This document shows positions 1 to 12,136 of a stretch of DNA of 64,000 bases, piece by piece. This DNA is from Metaphire vulgaris (lineage: Eukaryota; Annelida; Clitellata; Crassiclitellata; Megascolecidae), in NCBI GenBank assembly GCA_018105865.1, contig CM030840.1, positions 10,445,794 through 10,509,793 of the forward strand. Reading direction: 5' to 3'. The position numbers and the translations under genes were made by a program. The notes beneath the pieces were generated by a model that saw only the letters and a list, made by a program, of their open reading frames with translations, did not search any database and was not told the DNA's origin. The stretch's first letter is position 1, and every line of letters begins with the position of its first letter.

Positions 1-167
1 AGATCTAATATCATAAGCTGCTAAGTGCTAAGCCAGTTCAGAGCTCAGACGGTAGATGCACCTCTGACATCAGCTGCAGGATTGGCTTAGCAGCTTCTGC
101 CATGAGATCACTTCATCAAGCATGTGCTGCAGGCAATCACACAAGATGAAGTAATCTCACCGGACAG

Positions 168-610
168 ATGCACAAGATGAAATATTCTGGCTTGGATTAT
201 TTAGTAAAGGGTTGGACACAACATGTGCGTTGCGTGTGTGTGCACATGCGCGTGTGTGCGTGCACACATGTATGTGCAGTGCACTCCACTCAGCTGCAAT
301 GTGGTTATCAGCAATTTCCATATAGATTCAAGACAAGCACTGGGACCGTTTTTGCTATAGTCTTCAAATTGACTTCAACACTCACTACTGTTGACAGTCT
401 CATCGCATTTTATGCATTGGCCAAAGCATTTATGAAAGACAACTCTACCCAACACAGTTCTGCTGCCGTAGAAAGGCTGATCAGCAGTGTTGTGCATTTA
501 CTTTTCAAAAGTAGTTAATTACTGATTACTGATTACTTAGTCACAAATGTAATCAATTACAGTAATTAATTACTCACGTCACAAAAGTAATCTATTACTG
601 ATTACTATTA
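168..610. repeat. TG-rich tract and AATCAGTAAT-type repeat arm
   Basis: A short alternating TG/CA stretch at about 230-285, then at about 512-615 degenerate repeats of GTAATCAATTAC / ATTACTGATTACT. The second part resembles the repeat-rich arms of the hAT element at 8664-10155, but I found no matching inverted arm. No gene supported in 1-600. Confidence 0.4.
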
Positions 611-615
611 CTTTG

Positions 616-1165
616 TCAATAATGATAATGAAAAAATGATACAAGCCATATGCTTTGCAGACAATCAGGCGATGATAACAGGGAGTAAAAGAGAACTACC
701 GGTACAAAGAATAATGGACAAACTAAATACAAAATCAAAAGAATATGGCATGAAAATAAACACACTAAAAACAAAAAACATGGTAATAACAAAGAGCAAA
801 AATCCACCTAGATTCACCATAACAAGTGACACAATTCTGTTACCTTTGGAGCCTAACAGCAGAAGATTACAGATGCCAGGAGGAGATAAAGAGAAGAATA
901 GCAATGAGAAAACAAGCCTTTTTGGACAGAGGAGAACTGGTAAGAGGAGGGCTAAATAGAGAACTAAAGAAGAGACTGATAAAAACGTTGATATGGAGTG
1001 TCACTTTATAAACCTCAGAAACCTGTTCTCTCCAAAAGAAGGACATACAAAAGCTGGAAGCATTTGAAATGCAGATATGGAGAAGAATGGAAAACATCAA
1101 GTGGACAGACAAAAAAACAAACGATGAAGTACTACAGATGGTGGATGAACAAAGATCGTTAATCA
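616..1165 (+). pseudogene. RTE-like LINE reverse transcriptase fragment
   Basis: Two frames with one shift: CFADNQAMITGSKRELPVQR and MDKLNTKSKEYGMKIN, then GLNRELKKRLIKTLIWSVTL and LEAFEMQIWRRMENIKWTD. The same family as the fragments at 11.0-11.8 kb and 45.1-46.3 kb. The active-site motif normally FADD reads FADN, and stops break the frame, so it is dead. Confidence 0.8.
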
Positions 1166-1737
1166 GCACCATCAATAACGGTGGGAACAATACTCGGGAC
1201 CTTTGTTTGACCGTGAGAAAGTAACAATTATCAAATCTAATGTTTGTGTGAATAAACCAGTTCTCAACCTGAGCGACTTTTTAATTGTTACATAGGCTAT
1301 TTATAAATTTGTGCGTACGTATGCATTCTGTCGAGACTCCTCCCCCTTCCCGTACGCAAAATCTCCTAAATCCCAAACCCCCCTCAGTGCGTGCGTACTA
1401 TAGGGATGGACCCTTCCCACGACTAATCTTAAAGTAGGTCAACGACTCTAGTAACTCCACACTCACGGGTGTCTTGCGCTGCTTTCATCATTGCTGGCGC
1501 TCAAGTTAGCATCATTTATAGGCCAAATTGAAATTACGGTTAACCGGTTAAGGTTAAAAGGACTGGTTAACTGGTAACAACATCACAAGACAATATACTG
1601 GATATGCACATTTCTAGTGATCTGAGCTGAAGCATGAAAATGAATTATGGTAATCTTACTGACATTGCAACTGATACTTCTGATAATTGATGCAAGGACT
1701 GTGTAAGGCTTTATAATAAAGATTTTAATTATTTCTC

Positions 1738-1740
<3 letters not shown>

Positions 1741-1786
<46 letters not shown>
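1741..1786. repeat. (TA)n microsatellite
   Basis: Uninterrupted TA dinucleotides, about 46 bp. Confidence 0.95.
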
Positions 1787-1790
<4 letters not shown>

Positions 1791-2096
1791 GTGGAGTGAA
1801 AATATGAATATTCGAATTATGAAATCTAATACCTTTCAAAAGTTGTCACTTTCCATGAGTATTCCACATGAAAATTTTCAGTCTTAAATACTGACATCTT
1901 CTGACCCCAACAGGAGCCAGAAGTTTTTATTTAAGGAAAAAAGCGATAAAAAAATACAAATCTCAACGTTCCACGTGATCTAATTTTGAAACCACTACTG
2001 ATAATTAATACGTCGTTTTATTACGCATGTACTGGCTTTATGTAGATTGCTGTAATTCGAACGTTTATTTCTAAATAATGTTACGAAATCCATCGA

Positions 2097-2462
2097 AATA
2101 TCCGATTTTAGGCAACCCCCTACGGATGATTTTGAATATGTTGCCAACAGTGTAGGACATGCTAATGGATTATCAGTGGGTAAGATCCAATCTGAAGAAG
2201 AACAGTAATCCTAACAAAGAGCCAACTGTTTCTAAAATTTCCGATGTCTTGGCTATGAAAATTAAGGATATATGGAGCAGAGCCTCCATTCCTACAGTGA
2301 CTATGACTCGAATTGTGCAGCTAATTAAGGGTCATCATGAAAAATAAAACAAACTACTATGGTATACTGCGTCAAGGATAAATGAAAAGTACGAACAGAA
2401 TGTCAATGATTTCTGAGAACTGGTCAGAAAAATTCTTCTTGACATTGCAGCCTGCAAGTAAG
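2097..2462 (+). pseudogene. Broken ORF with a conserved-looking helical segment, unidentified
   Basis: The reading frame includes NPNKEPTVSKISDVLAMKIK, DIWSRASIPTVTMTRIV, then after one stop RINEKYEQNVNDF and LVRKILLDIAACK. The IW-x-RA-x-IP and LxDIAACK patterns look like a region shared by uncharacterised invertebrate transposon-linked proteins, but I do not recognise a named domain. Two in-frame stops indicate decay. Confidence 0.45.
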
Positions 2463-2989
2463 TAAGTGAGTAAGTTTATTGCTTCCAACTCATAGGCTGA
2501 ATGTACAAGCTCGCATACAGTCATTATAACTCATAGCACAGCAATTCAAAAAAAAACAGTAAGTGTCTTTAGGTCATCAAAATACAAGCCAAAGTGTCAC
2601 ACTTAATATAAAACAATCTATTTAAAAAACCTAGTATACAATCAAATTTTATGTCTTAAATCTAAGAGCAATGAAATAAAATTATTCTTATTAAGAATTT
2701 AATATCTTGCATGTTGGTAAATACATAAGTTGGAAACAATAGGTACCAAAAGGGAACAATGTTCCCGCAGGTAGGTACCCTAAGAATGTGGTAGTAATCA
2801 AGTACATTATAAATATTAAATAATTATCAGACAATTAACATACATGTAAGTCCTTGAGATATCAGAGTTCAATTAATTGGATAAGTTTCTTACTTAGAAA
2901 TTTAAAATTATAAATATGTAATAATTAATTAGTAGACAAAATTAACATAAGTCATTGAGATAGCAATAACTTTAATAATTAATTAATTG

Positions 2990-3470
2990 GATCAGTTTGT
3001 TATTCCGAGAGTAGTATATATTTTTTAATTTTTCTTTTAAATTCATTTAAATTTATTATATTAGTTATACAGGAGGGGAGAACATTCCATGTTCGAGGCC
3101 CAACAATTTTTATAGTAAATAATCTAGTGCTAGTTTTAGCAAAAGGAATAGTATATTGGTTATTAATTCTTACATTGTGATTATGTAGTCTGTTAATTAT
3201 TTTAAAATATTTACTTTTATAGAAAATTTGTGGTAAAAGTATTTTAGTATATTTAAACATAAAGATTGAGGTTTGTTGTTTATGAATATCAGCAATATTA
3301 AGAATATTTAAAGTTTTATATAGATTTATTGTATTGCTATACTGATTTTCTTTAATAGCTAATCTGAGTGACTTATTTTGAATTTTTTGAATCTTATCAG
3401 TAATACATTTATAATTAAAACCCCAAATAATATTACAATATGTTAGGTAGGGGTGAATCATTGTAAAGTA
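2990..3470 (-). pseudogene. Non-LTR retrotransposon C-terminal fragment
   Basis: An open stretch of about 153 codons: YLTYCNIIWGFNYK, IQKIQNKSLRLAI, then PFAKTSTRLFTIKIVGPRTW and NEFKRKIKKYILLSE. This is the post-palm C-terminal region of jockey/CR1-type reverse transcriptases. Strongly AT-biased. Confidence 0.75.
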
Positions 3471-3514
3471 AATGCTTAAAAGTGTGCTGAAAAGTGTGCT
3501 GATTGTTCGTTATG

Positions 3515-3900
3515 GGGCTGTCCATTAATTATGTCAACAATTTTTGGGCAATTTTTGATACCCTCCCCCCCCCCTTGTCAACAACTGTCAACTTTCAGTT
3601 AACCCCCATAATTACGTCAAAAACTTTTGACCCCCCAGATCAATGACAGGTCCCAATAACAAGGTTAATATTTTTTGCGATGATGACCATTTTTTTCCCT
3701 TTTTTGCTCGTCGAGTGTCAAAATGTGATGGTTATGACCTTTTTCCCATGCTTTTTTCCATTATAATAAGTAGTATTCCATGAAATTTCCTAGTTTTTGA
3801 TTATTTGTAATAAGTGAAATTGTTGACGTCAACTTCTCTTGACCCCCTCCCCCTGTCAACAACTTAAATTTTAGCAAACCATTAATAGAACACAGAATCA
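3515..3900. mobile_element. Partial MITE, GGGGCTGTCCATTAATTATG family
   Basis: The left end GGGGCTGTCCATTAATTATG matches the element at about 51116-51240, which has both ends. The interior carries repeated TGTCAACAACT and C-tracts. The right limit is unclear. Confidence 0.45.
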
Positions 3901-4289
3901 AACAAACTTTGCTTCAGCTTCTTCCCTGAACTTGTCTTTTTAGTTTCATGATTTCCACTGCACTCTGGTGAGAATACTGAAACAATACCAAAGTTAAAAT
4001 AAAAGTACAGCTTGTCTGATTATTAATTTATAATAAATGACATAACATAAATGTCAAATCTATTACTGTAAAATGTAAAATGTAAATTTCAACCTTCCTA
4101 CAAAATTCCTACATATAAGTTCATTCAAGAATTTATTTCAGTTTATGAAACATTCATCTTAAAAGCAAATAAAATTATAAACAGCCAAAATCATCATATT
4201 CATAGATATAGCCCATCTCATCATAAAGCTCAGTTCATATATTATATATATGAACATATATATGAACATATATATATGAACATATGTAT

Positions 4290-4502
4290 GCTCTTACCCA
4301 GCGTCGGGCTTTTGCAGTGACTGGACCCTCCCTATGGAATGCCTTAAACCCATCCATTCGGGAATCACTTCTTACTCCCTCGCTCTGCTCAATGCGAAAG
4401 CTGAAGTCTCATTACTTTACCCTGCGACTCCAATGCTAGGAGCGCCTCTGAGTAGAAATAGAAGAGGCGCTATACAAATGTCACATTACATTACATTACA
4501 TA
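4290..4502 (+). pseudogene. L2-like LINE 3' end
   Basis: Codes for RRAFAVTGPSLWNAL and RESLLTPSLCSMRKLKSHYF, then a stop, then the GGCGCTATACAAATGTCA tail and (ACATT)n, the typical 3' end of L2/CR1-like LINEs. Confidence 0.8.
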
Positions 4503-6457
4503 TATAGATATATTAAGCACCTAAGAATGAATAGCACCAAAGGCTAGATGCTGATTGCACCTAATTAGATGAATTGTACATAAGCATGTCACTGGAAAAC
4601 ATTTTTTGTGAGGAGGGATTGCATCTAGAAAGAATTTTTTAATCTTTCTCATGATCATATAAATAAATTACCTAATTCTGTTTAAAAACTTGCAACAAAA
4701 TGAAAACAAAAAATACTACTTGCACTTGTGAATTACATTAAATCAAACATTTTATAATTACAGCGATAATCATACAATTGAATAGGCAAAGCACAAGTTA
4801 AGGCTAAGTTCAATGTCAATCATGTCTAAGCTTCATAGTTAGATTTACAATTCAATGCAAAGCAATTGCAAATTTTTTCCTCGCCTGGCAAGAAACCATT
4901 GCACCTTCATAGAAGTAATGCTCACGATCACCTAGCGATAAATGTCTGCATAACTTAAACTGATTCCCTGAATAAAGACTACAGGATGTCTGCCTCAACA
5001 ATAAGAATTTAGCTTTATCTATTCCAAAACCCAAAATTTTCTGTTCATTTGTAGTGCATTTATCGCCAGGCAATCGAGAGCAATATTATGCACATGCGCA
5101 AAGGTTTCCCATCAGGCAAACAAATTTCCAAATAAGGTACTTTGACTTTAACCACTAAGTTGCCAACACCCTGATGTGTGAATTTAATGGTTAAGTTGAA
5201 GTGTCAGTGTTCGGCAAGTACGTCGTCTTGCCGCTCAACAAGATGCGTACTCGAGTATTCGTGGCTGGGCCGCCAACGTCCACATCAGTACTCATTGAAT
5301 TTAATGATGCCCGTAAATGCACCAATCTTTCGTTTGGGTGGTCTTAGTAGGTCATGTCTTGCCAAGTAAAATTACATTTCTATGCTGACAAATGCAACTC
5401 TTTGAGCGCATTCAATGGCGCCCGGTCAGTGGCGTTGCATGGGTTGTTGGTGCAAGGGGTGGCTAAGCAAGGCATCAGGCCGAAAAGTATATTGACAGGC
5501 AAAAAACGGTCCTCGTCCAATCCGTCCATATTCTTGTATTACACTATCCTCCACATAGTTCTATAGAGCTAGCTAGAGCGCCTGTGGTGTGTCACTGAGT
5601 TAAAAACTCATTTTGGTATAGAATTTCGGATTTTTAAACTTTTCCCCTCAAAATGCTGCCCTCTGGCATCTTCTGCCTGGGACGGACCTCCCTCCCGTCC
5701 ATCCACCACCCCTCCCACCTACGCCAAGCAAACACAGGCACATACCTATCAACGATCCTGATTTGGGTGGGAGATTCCTGCTTTTATGGCCTGTCTCCCG
5801 ATCTCCTGCTAGACTACATTGTTCTCCTAATTTCCCGGCAGGCCAAGAAATTAAGAAATTTACAATGCAACCAAATGTAATAAACATATATCGACATGCT
5901 TTCAATTGAAACCAGATGAGATGCTGAAGAAAGCACAACACTGCACAAGTGACGCATCAACTGGCTCACAATAGGTAACAGTAATTCTATAACATTTACC
6001 TACAATGAACAACTCTTTTGATTGTCGGATGTCATGTTAGTTTAGTATGCACAAATTCCGTTATGCCCAAAAACCTTACAAAGATTCTCCTTTTTCATTT
6101 TCAAAAGTTGGTAGGCATGCAGGCAAAGTAGACATATTGCCAGAGGCATTGCAAGCCTTTCTGCTGCTCTGAGGCACCTTATCCAGTACTTCCCCTCTCA
6201 ACAGACTCTGCAGTCAGCATACAACATTAGTCTAGAAGGGAGCTATTTCAATCTCAGATTTGCCCTGCCTGTCCCCTATAATCTATTTTTAACTAAACAA
6301 AATTAAACGAACGACAAGAAATTGAACAAGGTAAATTATAATGACTAACATTAGCATGATGTCAGTAGCAACTTACAAACATGCCTACATGAACATTGGC
6401 CTTATGGGCTGTACTGTTTTAAACTTGAATTTTTTTTAATTTTTTAATGCTAGTGTA

Positions 6458-6532
6458 AGTCATGTAACAACATTACTCACCACCACCCCTTAGACCTTGT
6501 AACAACATTACTCACCACCACCCCTTAGACCT
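6458..6532. repeat. 35-bp tandem duplication
   Basis: The unit beginning TGTAACAACATTACTCACCA occurs twice in direct succession. Confidence 0.85.
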
Positions 6533-6929
6533 TTCCACCCTGAGGCACTGGCCTCACTTGCCTCATCATCACGAGGATCTTGCATATTGCACGCTTAAAG
6601 CCCCCAAAGAGTTTAATGAGCAAAAAAGGTCCTGGTCACTTTAATGAGGCAATGAGGCATAGAGGCAAAGAAAGTCATTTGTTTAAATTTCATCGCTGGG
6701 TCGATGCAACATCCCGACCGTAGTTGTGTCACTAAATTCCGACACTGCCTGACAAACAAAAACTGTCTGCCCTTATTGACTAAGACATACTAAAACATGG
6801 AAAGTTATTTATTTCTTAATTTTTTCTTTATTATTTACCCTGTAATTTGTTTGCACCCATCATCTTCAGCACCCGAGGGCATTTCCCCCCCCCATGCTAT
6901 GCCACTGGTCCAGTGGATAGCAGTCATCT

Positions 6930-8090
6930 ATCTACTGCGATAGTTCTATTAATTACATGTGCCCATTGTATTTTTGTCCTGGCCTCTGTCTCCTTCATCT
7001 CTCTGCTGCTTTTGATACAACAGATCACAGAATTCTACTGAAACACCTTTCCCTCTGGTTTGGAATATCTTCTGCAGCTCTTCTGGTTTCAATCTTACTG
7101 TATCTCCAATCTCAATCCTTAAGTTTCATGCCTTAACCAAAACTTCATTACTCTTCAATCTATACTATGGAGTATCACAAGACTGTCCTTGGACCTGCTT
7201 TGTTCAGCCTCTACACTACCACACTCATCTTTAATTAACTCTCTTCACTTTCATAATCAACTCTATGCTGATGACACTCAATTATTTCATTCCTTTAAAA
7301 CATCAGTCACTGAACTTGAATCAGCATTTTCATTAACCTCATCATGGATGTCAGCTACTCTCCTTCCAAAACAGAATTTCTTTCAATTGGACTGCCACAA
7401 CAACTAAAATATTGAAAATCCCACACAAATCCCACACAACTTTTAGCCCCAGACACAATAATAACTCCTTTTCCAAATGCTGAATCTTGGATTTATTTTT
7501 GACTCTTCCCTAAATTTCAGAGCTCACATATCCCAACTATCACTTGAGATATATGCCACCTTTGTCCCTGCCTTGAAATTAAAACTACTTTTATTACCAC
7601 CACTTCAATAGTTCACTTAAGTTAGACTACTGCAACACACTGTTTCACAATCTTCCACAAGCTTCCATATGCGAACTTGAATCAATTCAAAATGCTTTAG
7701 CTTGTGAAGTTACCAAATCACCAAAATTCTGCCATATTACCAGTGGCGGCTCCACCGGGGGGGCCAGGGGGCCCGTGCCCCCTATTGAGAGCCTGGCCCC
7801 CCAGTGGCCCCCCAGTTGGGACCCTATACTTAATGATACATACATTAAACAACAAATGGTTAGCCCCCCCATGATTAGAAGTTGCCACCCCAACGGCCCC
7901 CCACTTGCCAAACCCTAGAGCCGCCACTGCATATTACACCATTACTCGAATCTCGGATAAAATGACCCTGCATGAATGAACCCCACCTTCGATTATAGCT
8001 ACTTCATACCAAAATTAAGCGCCTAGTAACAAGTTGCTACTGCGGTGCTGCCTTGAAAAGCGCTATAGAAAATCATTAAATTTTACTTAC
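6930..8090 (+). pseudogene. L2-like LINE fragment interrupted by a MITE
   Basis: Reverse-transcriptase remnants with many frameshifts: an AAFDTTDHRILL-like motif A, then LYADDTQLFHSF and a C-terminal CNTLFHNLPQA. The sequence KFCHITPLLES is split by the MITE at 7741-7929. The 3' tail AAGCGCTATAGAAAATCA is at about 8056. Confidence 0.75.
7741..7929. mobile_element. hAT-type MITE, CAGTGGCGGCTC family, copy 1
   Basis: 189 bp, inverted ends CAGTGGCGGCTC / GAGCCGCCACTG, perfect 8-bp TSD CATATTAC on both sides. Inserted in the LINE fragment. Copy 2 is at 22600-22785 and a remnant is at 53078-53128. Confidence 0.92.
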
Positions 8091-8411
8091 TTGCTTTGTC
8101 GAGTATTACACAGTCGTCGCTGTCACTGCCGACATTCGCGTCAAGATTCGTGTTCATTCTGGAGCCGAAATAGACTGCAAAGCTCATGGGCCAACACAGG
8201 TCGATCGCCCCGATTCGCTCGGAATTAGATTCACAGATCTACTAAAAACTCAGAACAAGAAATCAAAGAGAGGGACAATATTCATCGCCGAAATCCTTAA
8301 CACAACAACAGATCGTATAAAGGCGCGAAAACTCGCAGTGAGGAAACTTTAGGAAAGTCTGACAACGAAATACGCTAGAGGTCGGCCAATACAGCAACTT
8401 CCATAGCGCCA

Positions 8412-8414
8412 CCC

Positions 8415-8471
<57 letters not shown>

Positions 8472-8520
8472 GATGATGATGATGGATGATGATGGATGAT
8501 GATGGATGATGATGGTGGTG
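8412..8520. repeat. (ATG)n / GGATGATGAT microsatellite
   Basis: A trinucleotide ATG run followed by GGATGATGAT variants. Confidence 0.95.
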
Positions 8521-9247
8521 TAAGTGATAATGATGAGGATGAGGACCACGACGACGATATACAGTATCTGCTTCCATGAGGTCTAGATTTAACTCTGTCG
8601 CCCCGTAGTGCCGCAAGAGAGGCTTTGGCTACCGATAAAAATACCCGTAAGGTCGTTTTCGAGTAGAGGCGGGTCGATTAATCGAAATCGTAATCGAAAT
8701 CGCGATTTTTGGAAAAACCGAAATCGAAATCGACACGATTATTAAATAAATCGAAATAATCGATAATCGTCGAAAAAATAATCGAAATCGCGATTGATTT
8801 TCGATTATTCCCGTAAGTTATATTATACAATATTTCCGATTCAAAGAAAGATCAATTTACCGTTGATTATCAGATTTTCATTGAAAATGGATTCAACTGC
8901 GTATAAAGACAGGCACCATCTTTCTGGATTTGACAGCAGCTTTCGATGCGGTGTGGCATGCGGGTTTAATGTACAAACTCTCGCTCAATTTGCCACCCTG
9001 GTTCTGTCAACTTGTGGAATTACTAATCTCTGACAGACGGTTCTTAGTTCACTTGGGAGAAGATGTCAGCTCCTGGAGACGTCAGCGAAACGGTCTAACA
9101 CAGTGTTCAGTTCTAGCACCTATGTTATTCAATTTGTAGGCTTATAGGCCTACACACGACTTACCGGATACCATAGGTAGGAAGTTTGGATACGCTGACG
9201 ATATCGGTCTTGCCACCCAGGCTCGATCCTTTAAGGAGATTGAAGAC

Positions 9248-9941
9248 CAGGGTTATTTCTAGGATTGTGAATTGGGGTGGGGTGTCGGGAAAATCTGGGG
9301 TGTGTTTATTTCTAGGATTGTAGGATTGTGAATTTGGGGGTGTCGGGAAAATCTGTGGGTGTCGAAATTTGGAAGTCTCTACCGAAAAAGGCTGACAAGC
9401 AAACAAACCTTATAGAGACTCACAAAAAGTCTGACAAGCAAAAAAGTCATCCGAGGATAAAAGTTGTGGGGTGTATTTCTCCATTTGGGGGCAGGCCTCT
9501 TCAGAGGCTGAAGGAGGCCCAGGCCAGTTGAAATTTCGAGGCCTCTCCTAGCCTTCCCAACAATTAAAATTTTGACAAGCGAAAAAAGTTAATCGCCAAT
9601 TTTGAGGACCGCAGAATACCTTCCTAGCTTTCCCAAAATCCCAAAATTGTCAACAAGCAAAATAGGTCATCACCAAATTTTGAGGCCCCTTCTAGTAGTA
9701 GCTATCTAGCTTTCTAGCTCTCCCAGAATTCTAGCCAAGGAAACAATGGGAGGCCCCCAAATGATGGAGGCCCATGCCGAATGGCCCTCCTGGCCCCCGT
9801 CTGAATGGGCCTGTTTGAGGGTGTTCAGGGCTAATCAATATGTATTCTGTATGCATACCATTGTCACATTACCAAATTTTAGGGGGTGTCGACCTCAAAT
9901 TATGGGTGTTGGGGAGTGTTAGGGGTGTAGAAATATCCCTG
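9248..9941. mobile_element. hAT-type element, CAGGGATATTT family, copy 1
   Basis: Ends CAGGGTTATTTCTAGG and GTAGAAATATCCCTG, perfect 8-bp TSD TTGAAGAC (9240-9247, 9942-9949). Inserted in the LINE; removing it restores the reverse-transcriptase reading frame. Carries several TGACAAGCAAAAAA motifs and a nested MITE. Confidence 0.9.
9492..9813. mobile_element. MITE nested in 9248-9941
   Basis: Ends CAGGCCTCTTCAG / CTGAATGGGCCTG, 7/8-matching TSD TTTGGGGG versus TTTGAGGG. The innermost layer of the nest. Confidence 0.7.
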
Positions 9942-10559
9942 TTGAAGACCAACTGAACATCGATACACAGAGAATTGCCGAATACTGTAAAATATGGCAG
10001 TAAAGCCAGTTTCTAAAGGTACTGTGAAATAATCGAAATCGAAATCGCGATTATATAAAAAAACCGTAATCGTAATCGAAATCGTAATCGTGAAAAATAA
10101 TCGAAAATAATCGTAATCGTAATCGTAAAAAATAATCGTAATCGACCCAGCTCTATTTTCGAGGTTTCCATAGTTTCTGTGGGACATTGCTTCTTGCCGT
10201 TCGTCGAACAATGAATGGTCTGACAGATGGCTCTCATTGGACATTGGAATGTGTCAATAATAGAGGCACGCCATTCGATGCAAATTACAGCTTTTGTGTC
10301 GTCTTGTCGCAGAAGCAATTAAATGGGCGGTCTCATCCACCTCAAATGCCTGTAGATGCGGTCGCATACCTTTCGTCGATAACCATTATTCGCTGCGGTC
10401 TGACAGATGAGCAGTCCTTCAGAACAATGTAACAAATGCCCCAGGGGCATTGGGGACAGGGAATATACCCAAAGGAGCCGTAGGGGCGAAGAGGGTTAAG
10501 GATGGAGCGAACGACAGCCGCGACATTCACTATCTTTATTTAAAGATTCAGCGGCCAGT

Positions 10560-10800
10560 AGGCCTACTAGACGAAAGTTTGAAAAAGGAAATGATGCACG
10601 GCACAACTGATGGAAAAAACGAAAGCAAGGCAAACCCAGGAGTGGACTGTGGATGAACTGATGACATCTTGCAATGGACTGGAAAGACAATGGAAATGCC
10701 GACCCAGATGACAGACAACAAAAAACAGTGGAGCAAGCTCATTCATGATGCGGTCTATCCTCGAAGCAAGGTAGTCGAATACATTCTACAGTGTATTGGT
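10560..10800 (+). pseudogene. LINE 3' coding fragment
   Basis: KKEMMHGTTDGKNESKANPG and WTGKTMEMPTQMTDNKK followed by WSKLIHDAVYPRS resemble the GKRxxGRPR...W C-terminal tail of RTE/jockey-like LINEs, with frameshifts. Confidence 0.55.
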
Positions 10801-10838
10801 CTAATCTATTCTCCTGGATAGTTTGTGCAAAGCTATAG

Positions 10839-11015
10839 CATAGCTAAAGCCAAAGTCAAGAGCGTTTTAATTACAAAGGATGTTCGTAAGAAATGCGGCA
10901 TAAATGCGTCTTGAGGGCAGACGCGAACGCCTCGAAGGATGTAGTCAGTCACTGAAACGAGAAGCACGTTCCAGTGGAGAGGGTTGCTGCGGGTCACGGA
11001 TCTTTCCCCAGCATC
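10839..11015 (-). pseudogene. CR1-like LINE C-terminal fragment
   Basis: Contains GERSVTRSNPLHWNVLLVSV, the same motif as in the LINEs at 13.95, 31.1 and 42.3 kb. Confidence 0.7.
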
Positions 11016-11036
11016 ACCTGGACAAGACAAGTAAGA

Positions 11037-11800
11037 CCTATAGTAGTTTTGAAGATCTTTACAAAACGAGTAAAAGCATTTAAAGGCAGAAGCAGTGAAG
11101 GGCATTAGCGTCGCCACGGGGGGGGGGCGCAAATGGGGGAAACTGCCCTCCAAGACTGCCCTCCAAAACTGCCCTCCACCTACCAGATTCGCGCAGATCC
11201 GGTGAGAAAGTTTTCTGTGGAGGGAGGTAAGGAATCTGACACGCTAGCCCGTTTTGCCCCCAACCAAAAACTTCTGGCGACGCCACTGGTGAAGGGCATC
11301 GGTGAAGAACAGTACGGATTCAGGAAAGGCAAAGGTACCAGAGATGCAATAGGAATTCTTAGGATGCTGGGAGAAAGAAGCATAGAAAGGGGCCTTGAAA
11401 TCTACATATGAAAATGCATTTGATCGAGTGGACTGGACAAAACTGATGAGAGCACTCAGAAGAATGGGAATAGACTACAGAGACAGAAAACTAATCGGAA
11501 ACCTGTAGGACCTAGGCTACATGAACCAAGCAATATCTATCCGTGTGAATGGAAAAGACTCTCAACCAGGAACTCTGGGAAGGGGTGAGACAATGATATG
11601 CCATCTCTCACCGTTGCTGTTCAATATCTACACAGAAGAACTCATCAGAGAAGCTTTTGAGAACATAGAAGATGGAGTAGTGGTGGGTGGAAAAAGGATA
11701 AGGGACATAAGATTTGCTGATGACCAGGCAATTGTGGCAAACGCCAACCATGGATTGCAGAGGTTGATGGACTCTCGTAACCAGAGGTGTGATGCCAATT
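11037..11800 (+). pseudogene. RTE-like LINE fragment interrupted by a MITE
   Basis: FTKRVKAFKGRSSEG, then (after the MITE) GIGEEQYGFRKGKGTRDAIG, NAFDRVDWTKLMRALR, LSPLLFNIYTEELIREAFEN and IRFADDQAIVANANHGLQRL. FADD is intact, but a frameshift and stop codons break the ORF. Truncated 3' of the palm domain. Confidence 0.82.
11103..11288. mobile_element. MITE in the RTE-like LINE
   Basis: The right end TGGCGACGCCACTG pairs with a diverged left end CATTAGCGTCGCCA; perfect 8-bp TSD GTGAAGGG. The interior has a triplicated CTGCCCTCCA unit. Confidence 0.78.
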
Positions 11801-11971
11801 GATTAACAACCGGTTCGCTGACGTTGACAAAGAAGGTCTTGATGTCGAGTGATCTGAAGTTACAAATCGTCAAAAAACTGACAAGCAAAAAACTTTTTCG
11901 CAAACTTGTCAGGTCGAAAGTGTCTTCTCCCCTGAAAAACAGTGAAATGACGTCTCTGATTTAGGCCTATT

Positions 11972-12058
11972 AGGCATTTCACTTACCCAAATACCCGATT
12001 TTGGCGCCCCCTCGCCTCGGCGCCCGGGAGCATATGCCCCTGCCCCTCGCTACGCCTC
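11972..12058. mobile_element. Half of a CAGAGGCGTAGCGAG-family MITE
   Basis: Matches the right half of the complete copy at 57390-57584: GCATTTCACTTACCC through GGCGCCC to CTCGCTACGCCTCTG. The left half is missing. Confidence 0.75.
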
Positions 12059-12136
12059 TGTGGCTCTTGCATGGACCGCGGGAATTCGGCAAGAGGGGTT
12101 CGACGAAATGAGAGGTTACCCATTAAGACATTGCAC

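Larger units (their letters stand above)
8890..10020 (+). pseudogene. Jockey/I-like LINE reverse transcriptase fragment, split by a transposon
   Basis: Coding remnants: FLDLTAAFDAVWHAGLMYKL, SWRRQRNGLTQCSVLAPMLF, FGYADDIGLATQ, then, after the inserted element (9248-9941), DQLNIDTQRIAEYCKIWQ. The A and C boxes (AFD, YADD) survive but stops and frameshifts are present. Confidence 0.82.
8664..10155. mobile_element. hAT-type element with AATCG-repeat arms, outer layer of a four-level nest
   Basis: Inverted ends TAGAGGCGGGTCGATTA and TAATCGACCCAGCTCTA (revcomp TAGAGCTGGGTCGATTA), perfect 8-bp TSD TTTTCGAG at 8656-8663 and 10156-10163. Each arm (about 8670-8810 and 10027-10150) is made of AATCG / CGATT repeats. 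The centre holds a LINE fragment, itself interrupted twice over. Confidence 0.82.

Noticed and set aside
5430..6907. A 1.5-kb element with CAGTGGCGTTGCATGGG / CATGCTATGCCACTG ends
   Set aside because: The ends look paired, but the flanking 8-mers (CGCCCGGT and GTCCAGTG) do not match and no coding remnant lies between; they may be two separate broken MITEs.
8263..8616. Minus-strand ORF with a His run
   Set aside because: The His/Ile runs are the ATG microsatellite read in other frames; no conserved flanks.
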